From Bedellia somnulentella (Eukaryota; Arthropoda; Insecta; Lepidoptera; Bedelliidae), in the NCBI GenBank assembly GCA_963576735.1, contig OY755171.1:9238001-9302000 (forward strand): a DNA stretch of 64,000 nt, read 5' to 3'. Under the pieces are notes generated by a model. It saw nothing but the letters and a program-made list of their open reading frames with translations. It did no database searches and was not told where the DNA came from. Of this stretch, positions 9,166-21,600 are shown piece after piece. A program made the translations under genes and the position numbers. Within the stretch, counting starts at the first letter, position 1. The number at the start of each line of letters is the position of its first letter.

Positions 9166-10200
9166 ATGATGGATGATAGTATTCGGGGAGAGGTGGTCGC
9201 TAGTGATACAGGACTGACTCCCTTATCGTTGGCCGCACGGGATTGGCGAACCCCGGAGGTACTTAGCACCTCAGATCGGGAGTCCGTATGGAAAGATAAG
9301 GAGCTGCACGGGAGGTTTTACAAGGTACTTCACGAACCTTTCGTGGACCGTAAAGCCTCCCTGCATTGGCTGCGTTTTGGGGACCTCTTTGGGGAAACCG
9401 AAGGTTTTGTCTGTGCAATACAAGACCAGGTTATCAAGACGCGGAACTATCGGAAATACATCCTAAAGGACGGTACCACAGACGTTTGTCGAGCATGTGG
9501 CCGTCCCGGAGAGTCACTTAGGCATGTTATTTCCGGTTGTTCGGCTCTTGCTAACACTGAGTACTTGCACAGACACAACCAAGCAGCCAAAATCCTGCAT
9601 CAGGAGCTCGCTCTTAAATACGGACTCTTGCAACAGAGGCTGCCGTATTACAAGTATCTGCCGGAACCAATCCTAGAAAACGACCGTGCCAAAATCTATT
9701 GGGACCGATCCGTTATCACGGACAGGACTATTCTAGCGAATAAGCCTGATATCGTGGTATGGCATCGGTCGCAGTCGAGGGTATTTCTAGTGGATGTCAC
9801 TATCCCTCATGACGAGGGTCTCGTGAAAGCCGAAACCGAGAAGCGTCGGAAATATCTCGATCTGGCTCACGAGATCACATGTGGGGTGTGACTTCGACAG
9901 AAATAATCCCAATTGTTTTATCCGCGAACGGGTTAATTCCAACCAGCCTCGCGACCAACTTGAGGCGGTTGGATTTCTGTGGCGTGTCGGTTCCAGCACA
10001 AATGCAGAAAGCGGTGCTGCTCGATACGGCTCGGATCGTCCGTCGGTTCTTGAACCTGACTCCCTGACCCTGACCGACTGTGCTTTTGTCGGGGAGTACC
10101 GCCTCTCCCATTTAAAATTTATATTTTCATTTTCGCCCACGGGAGAGGCGAGAAACAAAAATGCTTTTCGAAATAATAATAATAAGGCGTAGGGATGTGA
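9166..10200 (+). pseudogene. RLE-type LINE (R2/NeSL-like) C-terminal polyprotein and 3' UTR
   Basis: The plus frame 9166-9891 encodes the end of a non-LTR retrotransposon protein. It has a zinc-knuckle-like block CRACGRPGESLRHVISGC, then a restriction-like endonuclease core KPDIVVWHRSQSRVFLVDV and VKAETEKRRKYLDLAHE. A single-base frameshift near 9878 passes into 9879-10067 (IIPIVLSANGLIPTSL, QKAVLLDTARIVRRFL), the normal C-terminus of this family. The 3' UTR has a gggagaggcg hairpin and ends in a short (aat)n near 10190. The reverse-transcriptase domain is absent upstream, so the copy is 5'-truncated. R2-like versus a related RLE clade cannot be settled here. Confidence 0.7.
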
Positions 10201-10992
10201 CGACCCCACCGCCCATTGTTGGAATGGCAGCGGGATGATAAGTTCATCAGCTTGCCATTCCAGCGATGCAACTAGTCAGCGCTTGAGTTTGTAGATGTTG
10301 ACCGTGTCTACAAACTGGTCCCAGCGCAAAATAGGGTAACAACGGTCTCCCTGGGGCAAGTGAGTGAAACCCCGGGTGAATCTTCGCTCATCGTAATGGA
10401 ACAAGAGAAGAACGATGAGCGTATAGGGCCGCTTCCCGTGGGTGATCGAAGGGGCGCGTCTGGAGCTGGGGCTGAACGTGGCAGCATGCGGTCCCCCAGC
10501 TGCCGCAGACCGGCCCGACCACCTGGCCGGTCTGCGCGACCACCTCAGCCACCAGATGGCTTGGCATCGGTTGGGACTGGGGCAACTCAGTCCCAGCAGT
10601 CGGTGCCCGCCGCTGGTGGAGCCAGGTGCCGCATGGCATGGACGGTTGATATGAATAGAAATGCCATGCGGGCCTACCTTAGGGCCTCAGGATCAAGAAC
10701 TGGGCGGACGGGTTATCGGGCAGCAATGTACCGCGAATTTCTGCGGCTGGAGCCCCATTTGACCGTCACAGAACAAAACCTGGCGGACCGAGTTCGGTAC
10801 ATACAGCGCTCAGAACTTTTTAGCACTACCGAACTCGAACAATTCCGACGCGAGGCTGTCCCTCTGCTGGACGAAGAGCCACCCTTGCAGGTTCTCCCTC
10901 CTGTCCCCGAGCGGGAAGTACGGAGGGAGCTAATTGTTAACCTGCCGGATACGGGTGGTGCGGAAAGCGATTGGGGAACAGTCTCCCTGTAG
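10201..10992 (+). pseudogene. RLE-type LINE 5' part with N-terminal ORF fragment
   Basis: After about 160 bp of GC-rich leader, the frame 10360-10992 encodes a 210-residue protein. It has a Pro/Arg-rich N-terminus, then WTVDMNRNAMRAYL, RTGYRAAMYREFLRLEPHL, VTEQNLADRVRYIQRSELF and a C-terminal acidic part. I recognise this block (VTEQ.LADR) from the N-terminal, upstream-of-RT part of LINE proteins with the same C-terminus as the preceding fragment. It stops at 10990-10992 and no RT follows. The order along the DNA is therefore 3' part, then 5' part. The start at 10360 is the first Met; 10396 is another possibility. Confidence 0.55.
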
Positions 10993-11273
10993 TTAAAGAG
11001 ATTTACGATTCGTAAGACTATAGATAAAGTTACTTCGGTCTTTAAAACCTTTGGAATAATGAGATTATAGCAAAAGATATAGTTAGTAAAAGAAAAAAAT
11101 TCATTTTAATAATCTGGTTTTAGTTTTTCTGGGAAATGATGCTTCTATAAAATGTATTTATGTACAAATGAAGTTGTGGAAAATAAAGCATCTGTGATAC
11201 GTAAATACTGTGAACCGTTTTCTAAATGTTGAAATTCGGATTTAAAATATTCGAATTTTCGAAATGTTACCGG

Positions 11274-11585
11274 CCTACACCGACTTGTCTTTTCTAAAGT
11301 CATATATGTGTGGTTAATTGATCATGGTTGTTAACGGTGGTGACGGAGACCATCTTGAGGAAATTTAAACGACTGAGTTGTACTTAGTCATATTCAGGCA
11401 GTGTATTCTTCCATAAGAGTGGCAGGCCTGCCTCTTATCACGTGAAAACATTGACCGAAGAAAACGTGGATACTCTGAACACCAAAAGACAATGTCACGT
11501 GATGTTAAGAAGTATTATTCCCTCTGCCTACCACTTCGTATTATATCCAGTGTGAACGTTTGAGTCTTGAGTCTTGAGTTGATCT
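11274..11585 (+). repeat. SINE family 1, nearly complete body
   Basis: Runs from cttgtcttttctaaagtcat through atcatggttgttaacggtgg to tctgcctaccacttcgtatt and a (gagtctt)n tail. The head is degenerate. Confidence 0.75.
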
Positions 11586-12624
11586 GACTAAATCGGCGGC
11601 CAATTTTGAAAATTTGAACGATATTTCTTATGATGATAGAATAAAAACAATTCTATTATTAGATTAATTTTTTGTATTCATAATTTTGCTGACATCATTA
11701 ATTTATGTACAAAAATGTTTGTATTTAGCAAATACCAAACAATAATGTATACCACCATACACATAAATAAATGTAAATTTTTGGTATGCAACATCTTTTT
11801 TGATTGCATAGAATGTGATACAAAAAGTACATTATACTCGTATTATAATGTGTAGAAAATGACACAGTTTTGGTAATAAGAGGGTTTACGTGCCTAAATT
11901 TAGTGCATTAACCGTCCTTTATATATATGAGATGAGTGTTAAAAAAATTTAGAAAATGGATTAACATGTAAATAGTAAGATAATAAAAGCAAACAACAAA
12001 TTAAGGGTCCATATCTTTCTCTGTCATAGTTATCTGTCCGTCTATCGGCTAAGCAGCCTAACATTTTGTCCGTGCTCGATAGTTTTTTGATATGTAGTGT
12101 AAATACATTTGTATATGTATAGGTACGTTTTATAAAAGAAAGATAATAAGAAGTATTTAAACGTATTCAAGGTGCTTCCTCTAAACATTAATTAATGTTA
12201 TGAAAATAAAGTTTATTTTTTTAAATTGTTAAAACTATTTACATCATTCAAAAGTAATTAAATATAATGTCAATAAAATATCTGCCTAAAAGGTTTTTTA
12301 TACGACAGAATCAATGTTGATTAGTAACAATTAAAGAAATTACGCTAAAAACCAAACACATAATATCTCTATAAAACTATAAATTCGTGGTCTGAAGAGC
12401 ACTTGACCAGTTTAATTGCAATACACATATGTTGGCAACTTTTTGTTGGCAGTCTAGTGATCATACATAGGTTAGACATGACTCTTTTCATACAGGCGTA
12501 TGCGTATTCATATATTATGTCGGCGGGCCGGTGGGCTCAGTGTGTATTGCGCTTTACATTACAAGGGCTTCTGATATCAACGTCATTATTTTAGTCTTCG
12601 GAAGCTTCAATGTTAGTCCACAAA
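11586..12624. other. no gene seen, downstream of the odorant receptor
   Basis: AT-rich DNA after the OR stop codon. An OR polyadenylation signal should lie here on the minus strand, but none is singled out with confidence. Confidence 0.35.
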
Positions 12625-12672
12625 TTATTTTGGGTTGATCAAGGTAAAGTAGCTGTACGCGGTTTTTATTAT
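12625..12672 (-). CDS. odorant receptor exon 6 (last)
   Basis: The acceptor is atttccttacag, followed by 16 codons encoding IIKTAYSYFTLINPK and a TAA stop (12627-12625). K.AYSYFTLL-type endings are the signature C-terminus (TM7) of insect ORs. Far too short for an ORF scan, but identified by motif and splice phase. Confidence 0.9.
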   Translation of the reverse strand: MIKTAYSYFTLINPK

Positions 12673-15600
12673 CTGTAAGGAAATAAAGCCTTTTAAAGCT
12701 TAGTTTTTACTTTTACACATGATAATATATATTTATTTGATAGGAACACTTTGAGTGATTGTTCGGCAATGTAGCTGGGGACCATTTTACAATCATCGCT
12801 TATTTTACAATCTTTTTCCCACTTAACTTTCAAAAGTAGCTGGAGTATTTAAAACACTGAAGCTCTGGCTATTCTGGGAATTATAGCATTGAGTATGGGT
12901 ATAAATAAGTACGAGGTGTATAAAACATATGCTTTTATAATTTTTCTTCGGTTGGTTTCATTACCAAATGTATGTCTAAAGAGGGACAGAATTTATGGTG
13001 CAACCAGTGTAGCGCTACCATAAGTTTACAGAAACGCATTCGCTAGCGAGAATAGTTAAACTTTTGTATAACAAATTTATCAGCGCCCCTAGGGTAATGG
13101 TACTGTTACACAATTTTATGTCTAAATTTCAACTCATGGGAGTTTAAATTGATTCAATAGATGCAACGCGCGTTTACTCGATATCGACTATAGTAAATGA
13201 AACGTAATTATCATGGTACAAGTATGTGGAAGAATTAACTTACATTAATAAAATTGGCGACATTCAGATTAAAGAAGGGTCCCGCTGTGAACACTATTTT
13301 AGCGTCCATCATCTGCATGAGAATGAGTATGTCTTTCCTGTTTCTGTTCTTCTTGTACCAATTGCTCTCAAACAAAGCCCCCGTAGCATTTCGACTCTGC
13401 AAACATATTTACAGTTGATAATAATAATAAATGTCATCATAACATCAAAATAAACGTATACATATATATATAGAGCTCCAGAGCTAAAACATTGGAAATT
13501 GATGGGGACAAGATGATGGAAATAAAGAATCAATGGTGATGGGTTTCCAACCAAATCGCTCAAAATCGACTTTAAAAAGCCCCATAGTGTGGGTAGAAAA
13601 AGGGGAGTAAAATTAAAAGAAGGCACTACACGGCCATATTGGACAAACGTTTTTAGCGAAGATTTCTACAATTTACAACCGTGACAGCTCAACGGGGAGC
13701 ACTAGGGGATTTTAGGTCCTGACTCGGGTCTTTTGTCTTTTCTATAATCATTTGTGTTGCTTATTTATCTTGGTTGTTCACGGTAGGGCAAATGTCGTGA
13801 ATTGCAATTGTAGTACAATTATAACATACATACGTTGTTTAAGCAAGGAATAAATTCAAACTAAGTCTTGCTTTTAAACACTAATTTACTTTAAATATTT
13901 AAATTACAAAATGTACAATATAATATGTTAAGTTGGCGGTGGTTGGTTGCGTAGTGAAGCTTGTCCCCACGCCGCCGCCGCCGCCGCACCTGCGGCTTGC
14001 CGTATCATGTGGATCAGGCGTTAACATCCTCCGGGACGTTGAAAGCTTTACAGCTTTCAAGAATATAGTGGACCCCGTGGCGGACCACTCTGCTCCTGCC
14101 CGGGTAGCATGAGTTGTCATCTGAGAAGTGAGAGCCATGTCAGAAAACATCTCAGTTAGCCAACCTATGTCATTTTTGCGAGCATGAGCACAAACTATAT
14201 AGAGATTACTACGTAATCAGACTAACCACTGCCCTAGCTATCGACAAGACTTTAGTCTATGACGTGGGAACGTTTGCTTTTGGCATGTTTTGTTTTTATT
14301 TTAACGAAAGAATGACTAAATGGCTCTCCAATGCGTTATAGTGGTAAGTTATGCCAGCTGCGAACTAGAGAGACCACACAGGCCCTTGGGGGAAAAAAAG
14401 TGCTTATTTTTTGCATAAATTCATATACTCACGGCCATAAATCCCAAAAAGTGGTAGCTAGAGCTTACATTTTAGATTTACATCCAAAATAGTTTTAAAC
14501 TTTTGAAAAAATAGTTTTCAGTCCAGTAGTTGAGGTGGTAAGATGGAATGTAGTCGCAACATACATTACATTAAATTATACGTACTTGCTTTGCAGTCAG
14601 AAGATACATACATATAAAGAAAGAAAATGTGCACTCATCCATACTAATATTATAAATGGGAAAGTGAGTTTGTTTGTTTGTTTGTTTGTTCCGCTTTCAC
14701 GCCGTAAATACTGAACCGATTACTTTGAAATTTTTCAGACGTGTAGTTAGAAGTCTAAATTAAATAATAGGGACTTTTTATCCCGGAAAAAAATATGTTC
14801 CCACGGGATATCAAAAATATTGTTTGCTTGCTGGATGCATTGGAGATGGCGCTGTGTATCGTTTAAAACAAAGTAAAATATTGTAAACTAATATAAAAAT
14901 CAAAATTTAGAAGCTTAATGGTACGATAATGGATCCCCAAAAATAACGAACTCCCGAGGGATGATGTACTATTTTTTTTGTCGTATAATATTTTTTTTAC
15001 ATCTACTTATATTGCAAACGAATATAAACATGTAATTTAATGTTTTTGACATGAATTCCTCATGTGGGGATTATTACTCATAAATAAAAGATGTTATTAA
15101 AGGAAAGAAAAATTTCGACACTGGCGGGGCTCGAACCCGCGACCTTCGGGTATACGCCCCCGTCGCTCTACCAACTGAGCCAAGGTCGCGGGTTCGAGCC
15201 CCGCCAGTGTCGAAATTTTTCTTTCCTTTAATAACATCTTTTATTTATGAATAAACATGTAAATTTAGAAGCTAAATGAAACGACGACGATTCCTTGAAA
15301 CTAAGGAATTCGCAAGAGTTCTCATAGGAACATCAAAAAAACCTTAACTCATATATGGCTCAAAATATTGCAACGATTATTTTTATCATCGATGGAATTC
15401 ACATCAGACACTTTGTTAATGATGAATAATGATGTTCATTTTGGAAAGATGAAGGGGTTTCATCAGTTTTCATCAAAATAAATGAACATTTAAATGACAA
15501 ATTTGTTTATCAATAGTAAGACTAATATGAAATAAAGCGTAATAAAAATTAGACACCGCCCCGGTAACGTCTCCGTGGCGTAGCGGTATAACTAACTACT

Positions 15601-18600
15601 ATGAATATTTAATTAGAACTATTATGAATGAATCAATCGTCCCGGGTTCATATCACAGGTAATTCAAGCTTTTTGTAAAAAAAAGTTTTGTTAGCTTAAA
15701 ACAGCACTATATATAATAATAGCAAGCACTATCCCTTCAATTTAGCGATTATTTTGGATGGAGATCCACCACTAATCATCCCTATATTGCCGAGCAATCG
15801 CTGCAAGCTCTCCCACTATCACCAACGGTCAGTGTAGGGGGCAGCACGGGGCCGCCGCCGCAGCGCCAAACTACAATCCGTATCTGTACTTACTAAAGAT
15901 ATTCTCATTTCTGAACATAAAAACTTGGTATATTTGTTTCATGATTCTTATGAACAATTAAAAAGGATTTTTTGGAACTCAACCCCTAACGGGTTGATAT
16001 AGCAAATGAAAGTTAATATAGAGTTTTTTTTACATTTTATAATAAAACTTGGTGCGATTGAATTTATGAAATCCATCTATCAATCATTCATGAGTATATG
16101 CTAACAACCATAAATTCCACAAAAGGGTAGCCATAGCTTCAGAGATACTAATTCCTCATTCAATTTTGGAAATAGATTGATAAAAGATAGTTTAATAAAG
16201 GTTGTTAGTGATGGGTAACGAACTGCATCGCCCAACAATCACTTAAAAAGCCTCAATGTCCTTTATGTCATTTACAACGCCCGCGGGATTATAAATATAA
16301 AAAACAGAAGTTGAGATAGTGTTTCGGTATTTTGGTATTATGTAAACTGGAAGCAAAAAATGAAATCCACGCGGACGAAGTCGCGGGGCAAAAAGCTAGT
16401 TATAAAATAAATAGAACATAATGATAAATATAAGTAGCGTCGAAGAGTGTACCGGACTATTTTTAGTGCCACAGGTTCTTACACATCCAAAATTTTTATG
16501 CATACGACAAAGATTACCTTCCTTGAGTTAGTTTTGGTTTATATTTAAACATCTAGGATTTATGACTCACTCAACACTATAGGCTGCATAGTTTATATCT
16601 TACCCTAAAATGAAACAAGGATACAAACAAATAATACTGTCAGTATCAATCTACCCCATTTCTACCCTAAGGTCAAGAAAAAACTAGAGGAGTCATAAGG
16701 CCGTGGAGCATGAGCATCAATATGACAGACGGTTGAGATCTGAGAGCCCTGTCACCGAATCGACAGAGCATTGTTGCCATCATTGGTCTGTGAATATTTT
16801 TTCTCTATTTTATTCGATCTTTTTGAACCAAAATAGTAGCTAAATCTGTCATATTTCACTCATTTTACGTCAAATATTGTCATTTTGTTTGTAACCAAAC
16901 AACGTAAACATGTAAATCAGTTTCAAATTTTTTTTTTAACTTTTCAAAATGTGTTTTCTTTTCACTGGACGTTGGCAAAGTTACTGTGTTAAAACACGGT
17001 CAAAGGCCATTGAAGAAAAATTGAATTGAATTGAACAACGTAAACATAAATATTTAACTTCTCAATACAAGTTTCCAAATTTTCAATTTAAATCAAAAGT
17101 TTTTAATGTACAAGTTTAGTTTGTAGGGAATGTCCGACTAAACTTTCTTACAATGATAGGGGAATCATAAAATATTAAGTAAGTAATTAAGTTTTATTAT
17201 TCTATATAACTATTATTTCACTAGAAAGTGAGCAGCATACTTTTAATGATTTGTATTGTCTTTTGTTTGCAGATGTAGCACAGCTATATAAGTGTTTGAT
17301 GAGAAAATTGAAGAAATGCTGTGCAGCCTATGGCACATATTGCCTATAACATCTTAGTTCCATCCCGCCAGTCCATTCCCAGATTCCCATTCGCCAGTTC
17401 CATCGCGCAGATGGGCATTATTTAACTTAACAACCTTCACTACATTTCAATTTCAACAATATCCTATACTAGCTGACCCCACAGACTTCGTACTGTCAAA
17501 AGTGTAGACTTTCACGTCGTCAAACTGAAATATTTAACTGACCTGTTGAGGGTCTCTGTCATGCGATGAGAAAAAAGGTGTTTTTCATAGTGTCCTCACA
17601 ATTTTTTTATTTTATAAATTTTAAGTTTATGAGTATAGTAGTTTCGGCTGAGCATTGATTCTTTGTCTGTTTAACCATTTTTTAAGAAAATTTATTGATC
17701 TCTTAATTTTTCTGGGATAAAAAGTGTCCTATTGTGTTAATTGGGATCATTATCTGGCTTCCTGTAAATTTTATTTTAAATACGTTCTGTGAATTAGTCT
17801 TCATTTAGCTACAAACACACAAACATCTAAACTTTCACATTTATAATATTAATAGGATAAGGCTTAAACATTAAACATAAGCTTCTCGCGCAGGTGACCT
17901 CGCTCGCCGGCCAGCGCAGCGTCTTGTCTTGCGCTTCATGCACGCGTGTAAATTTTGTTACGGAGTAATTTAAAAATTGTATTATCTTCTAAGATGTTTA
18001 TTTAAATTAAGTGATGTCAAGGACAATTTTGTTCTCAATTAAATACTCTCAATCAACAACATATTTATTTGGATAAAGATTAATATTATGTTGATAAAAC
18101 ATTATGGCAATTATGCATTAAATTCGACCAAATTTATTTACCATAAAAATGGTTATAGTTAGTGAAACTTAAAAGTTAAGACATATACTGTCGCGGGCAT
18201 TTTTTTAGATCATTTAAAGAGAAATAATTCTTTAATACATTTTTTTTGGGTAACTTAAACCGTTTACGCAGCGCACACAACGGAAGCCTTAGTATGAATA
18301 ATTATCCCCGTTTTTGCAACATTATTCGCTGATAGTTTGCTCCTGTTGGTCGCAGCGTGATGATGTATAGCCTAAAACCTTCCTCAATAAATGGACTATC
18401 CAACACAAAAAGAATTTTCAATTTGATTGGGCAGTTCCTGAGATCCTAGCGTTCAAACAAACAAACTCTTCAGCTTTATAATATTAGTATAGATTCCCAA
18501 AAGCTAGTGAAGCTCTGATGTATGGAAATAGTCTTGTTGAATGCTCCTGTTTATTCAGAATTTGAGTATGCATCCATATTTAAAAAGCATTCTTATGACT

Positions 18601-21600
18601 GCAATGTGTGTAAACAAACTGTGTTGTTTCTATAAGGAAAAAGTGATGCTAATAGAATAAAAATGTGTAGTACATATGAGTTTGTGAACAGAAACTATGA
18701 TGTTGAGCGGTTGTTTAAAAGTGTTTATTCAATAAATAAAGTTAACTCCACAAATTGTGTTTTACTAGAAAATAAAGCCCATTCATAGGCAGCTTTTACT
18801 TTTACACTTGAGATGAGATTTCAGTTGTAAAATGTGCATGCATATATTTTACTATACATTATTCCCCATTGCAGTAGGCAGAGAATATTAATTGCCTTAT
18901 CAATAAACTTACTCATACTCACAACCATTATTCCCACCTATATATCTCTTTTGTTACTTAATTTGTATCCATCTGCTCTGTTTGCCCAAAATAAAATAAC
19001 ATTGCTTTTTCTATGTATTCAATGTTTGCAGTTTTAACCATGTGTAGTATTGTCTTTGAATTACAATAATCCAATTTATCCCCAGGCGTTGTATGATTCA
19101 ACACCAAACATGCCATGATTATCATTTTATTCTAAATGGTCTGAAGAGTTCTGCTATGAGTTGGGTATTGGAAAATGTTGGATTTACTTGCAATGAAGGG
19201 CATTAAAACAAGTGGTTTTCATTAATATTTAGGCAATTTAATTGATAATTAATTAAAAACTGTTACATTTTGCTGATTTTTTTTCATTTCATTAGACTTC
19301 TTCCAAGTCACTAAATTGTTCCAGAATCTTTGTATTAAACCAATATGTTTTACTGAAAATAAGAAAACAACATGAGCATTATATTCATATTTAGTCATTT
19401 CAATATGCTAGTAAGGTGACTACCAAATTTGTTTTATAATGTTGCACAAAGTACCTGCATTTAAACAACTTTTGAAGCATTAAGTGTGTCGGTAGATAAA
19501 GAGGTAACAAAATTATAGCCACAAATTCCTAGCCACACTAAGACAGCAAGCAGACTATTGTCTACTCACACTATCTAGACTTTGCCTGTGCCTGTTGATG
19601 CAAGCATATGCTATGAGCTTGGGTGTCTTTTATGATGATAATGATAATTTAAGACTACAAACCCTACATAACAAACAATAATGAATAGAAATCTATTTTA
19701 CAAGCATTATATTTGACCTCTGAAACATACCATAAGTTTAGAATCTGTTCTTAATAGTTATTTTAAATAAGATCAATGAAATTCATTAATTTTCTCAACT
19801 GCATCAGAAAATTGGACGTTTACATGGATTTAGGCTGCAGAATTTGTATACTCATGCCTAGTGCATTGCTGATTATAAAAGACAAACGTATTTTAACGAA
19901 TTTAAAACTTAATACACAAGCACTAGTTGTAGATTAACTTAATTTAGTTAAAATTTACAATTCAATTGATATCATGTGGAATCATTAAATCCTGTATGTA
20001 TCCTTATGTGAAACTATACCCTGAGGCTTTTCATAGGTCATAAGATATCATAGAGGTCCTCGGAAATCGTCATGACATACAAATATGTTTCATAGGACTT
20101 GTTTGCTGCAAACTTTCACCCGGATGAGTATCATATCCATTTTTCGCTTTTTTTCCATTGAAAACAAATCTAAGTGATGTAGTCGCTTTGCTATCTCACT
20201 TTTACACTAAGAACTACACAAAACAGTTAAAAAAGCTGCAAAACAGCACTCATATTTTAATAAGTAATCTTTCTCACTGGCTCTCGCGCTCAATTTTGAC
20301 ATCGACATAAATTTTACGTAAAATGACAAACATCTCAGTTTATGTCGCTGTCACGCCGCTCATGCTCGCACATGTAACTCGGCGCTGCGATGTCAAAGGC
20401 GAGTCACTAGCGCTCTCACATCTCAGATGCCTCATGCTCGGGCGTGCGAGAAACGGTCAAATATGGCGGCCAATTCGCCCTTGAACGGTGACATAGCCCT
20501 ATCTCAGAGGCTCTCACACGCCTCATGCTACCCCGGCTGGTCGTCTTTTTCAGTAGGTCCCTGAGTCGGCAGAAGGCACATCTTATTGACGGCCCTCCGA
20601 AGAATACCCTTTACTGTGGTTACCTCAGCGACTCTGGTAACGCCGTCTGTGCCAGGAAAGAGACGGATCACGCGTCCCATTCGCCAATGGAGAGGCGGCA
20701 GGTTATCGTCGTTGAGTAAAACCAAGTCCCCCAGCGCAAGCTGGCGCTGTGGAGACTGCCACTTCGTGCGCTGCTGCAGCTCGGCTATATATTCTCGACG
20801 CCAGCGGTCCCAGAAGTGCTGGCGGATCTTCTCTATAAGCTGATATCTGTTGGGGCTGGTAACAGTGACAGGAGCTGTTGGTATAGACGTGAGCGGTCTC
20901 CCGATCAGAAAGTGGCCTGGGGTCAGAGGAGAAGGATCGGTACAGTTGGTCGAGAGAGGAGACAGTGGACGTGAGTTTAGGATAGCTTCAATTTGTGTAA
21001 ACAATGTCGCTAACTCCTCAAATGTCAAAGAAGCATTTCCAGCTACACGCTTTAAATGAAATTTGGCTGAGCGTATTCCAGCCTCAAAAATTCCTCCAAA
21101 TGTTGGGGAATATACAGGGGAAAACATAAATCTAATTCCTTCATAACTAGCGAAATCATAGACAGACTGACGGCTGGATCTCAGTAGCCTACCTAATTCA
21201 TTGTGAGCACCAACAAAATTCCTACCGTTGTCGCAATATATTTCAATTGGTTTACCCATTCTTGATGTAAACCTACGTAAACATAGAATAAAAGCTTGGG
21301 TACTCAGATCACTGACGAGTTCCAAATGAACGGCTTTGGTAGTGAGGCAAACGAATAAGCAAAGATAACATTTTGTTATTCTATTACCTCGGCCTTTACG
21401 ACTACTGATCATAAACGGTCCAGCAAAGTCCATCCCGCACGAGTAGAAAGGGAAAACACCGTTAGTACGCGCCTCTGGCAGGTGCCCCATGATTGGCTGC
21501 ATAGTGACAGCACGCATTCTCGCGCACGTGACACAGCGCCGCGCCACGAGCCGCGCTAAACTCCTACCCCCAACCGGCCAATATCTATCGCGCACGGATG

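Larger units (their letters stand above)
14638..16399 (+). mobile_element. non-autonomous Helitron with nested SINEs
   Basis: Starts TCCATACTAATATTATAAA after an A and ends in a GC-rich hairpin (cgcggacgaagtcgcg) followed by gcaaaaagCTAG before a T. These are the TC...CTRR ends and A|T insertion site expected of a Helitron. No Rep/helicase frame is present. The inner fold-back SINE (15036-15250), a tRNA-like stretch (15570-15655) and a SINE family 2 copy (16087-16312) add to its length. That this is one element and not two chimeric ends is an inference. Confidence 0.7.
14104..20531. mobile_element. TIR DNA transposon, non-coding, unclassified
   Basis: Ends are the perfect 10-bp inverted repeat gtagcatgag / ctcatgctac. 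A 5-bp duplication, cccgg, flanks it (14099-14103 and 20532-20536). Inside both ends are repeated gagcatgag and tctgagag-type motifs (near 14165, 16705, 20345, 20425, 20520), resembling subterminal transposase-binding arrays. No transposase frame is present. Length is inflated by the nested Helitrons 14638-16399 and 17469-18493. The superfamily is not recognisable from these ends. Confidence 0.75.

Noticed and set aside
9787..10639. Minus-strand ORFs over the RLE LINE
   Set aside because: The plus strand carries the recognisable protein motifs. The minus frames only reflect GC content.
12403..12594. 63-codon plus ORF as a small gene
   Set aside because: No motif, splice or conservation cue, and it lies in the 3' flank of the OR gene.
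13970..13990. CRISPR or microsatellite locus
   Set aside because: The (gcc)n run is part of the BEL LTR and occurs in both LTRs. CRISPR arrays are not expected in an insect nuclear genome.
13899..14150. 83-codon minus ORF as an independent gene
   Set aside because: It is the tail of BEL pol, the LTR and the start of the nested TIR element read through in a shifted frame.
15118..15215. tRNA gene on the minus strand
   Set aside because: The 5' acceptor half is replaced by an inverted copy of the 3' half, so no acceptor stem can form as in a tRNA. It is a fold-back SINE.
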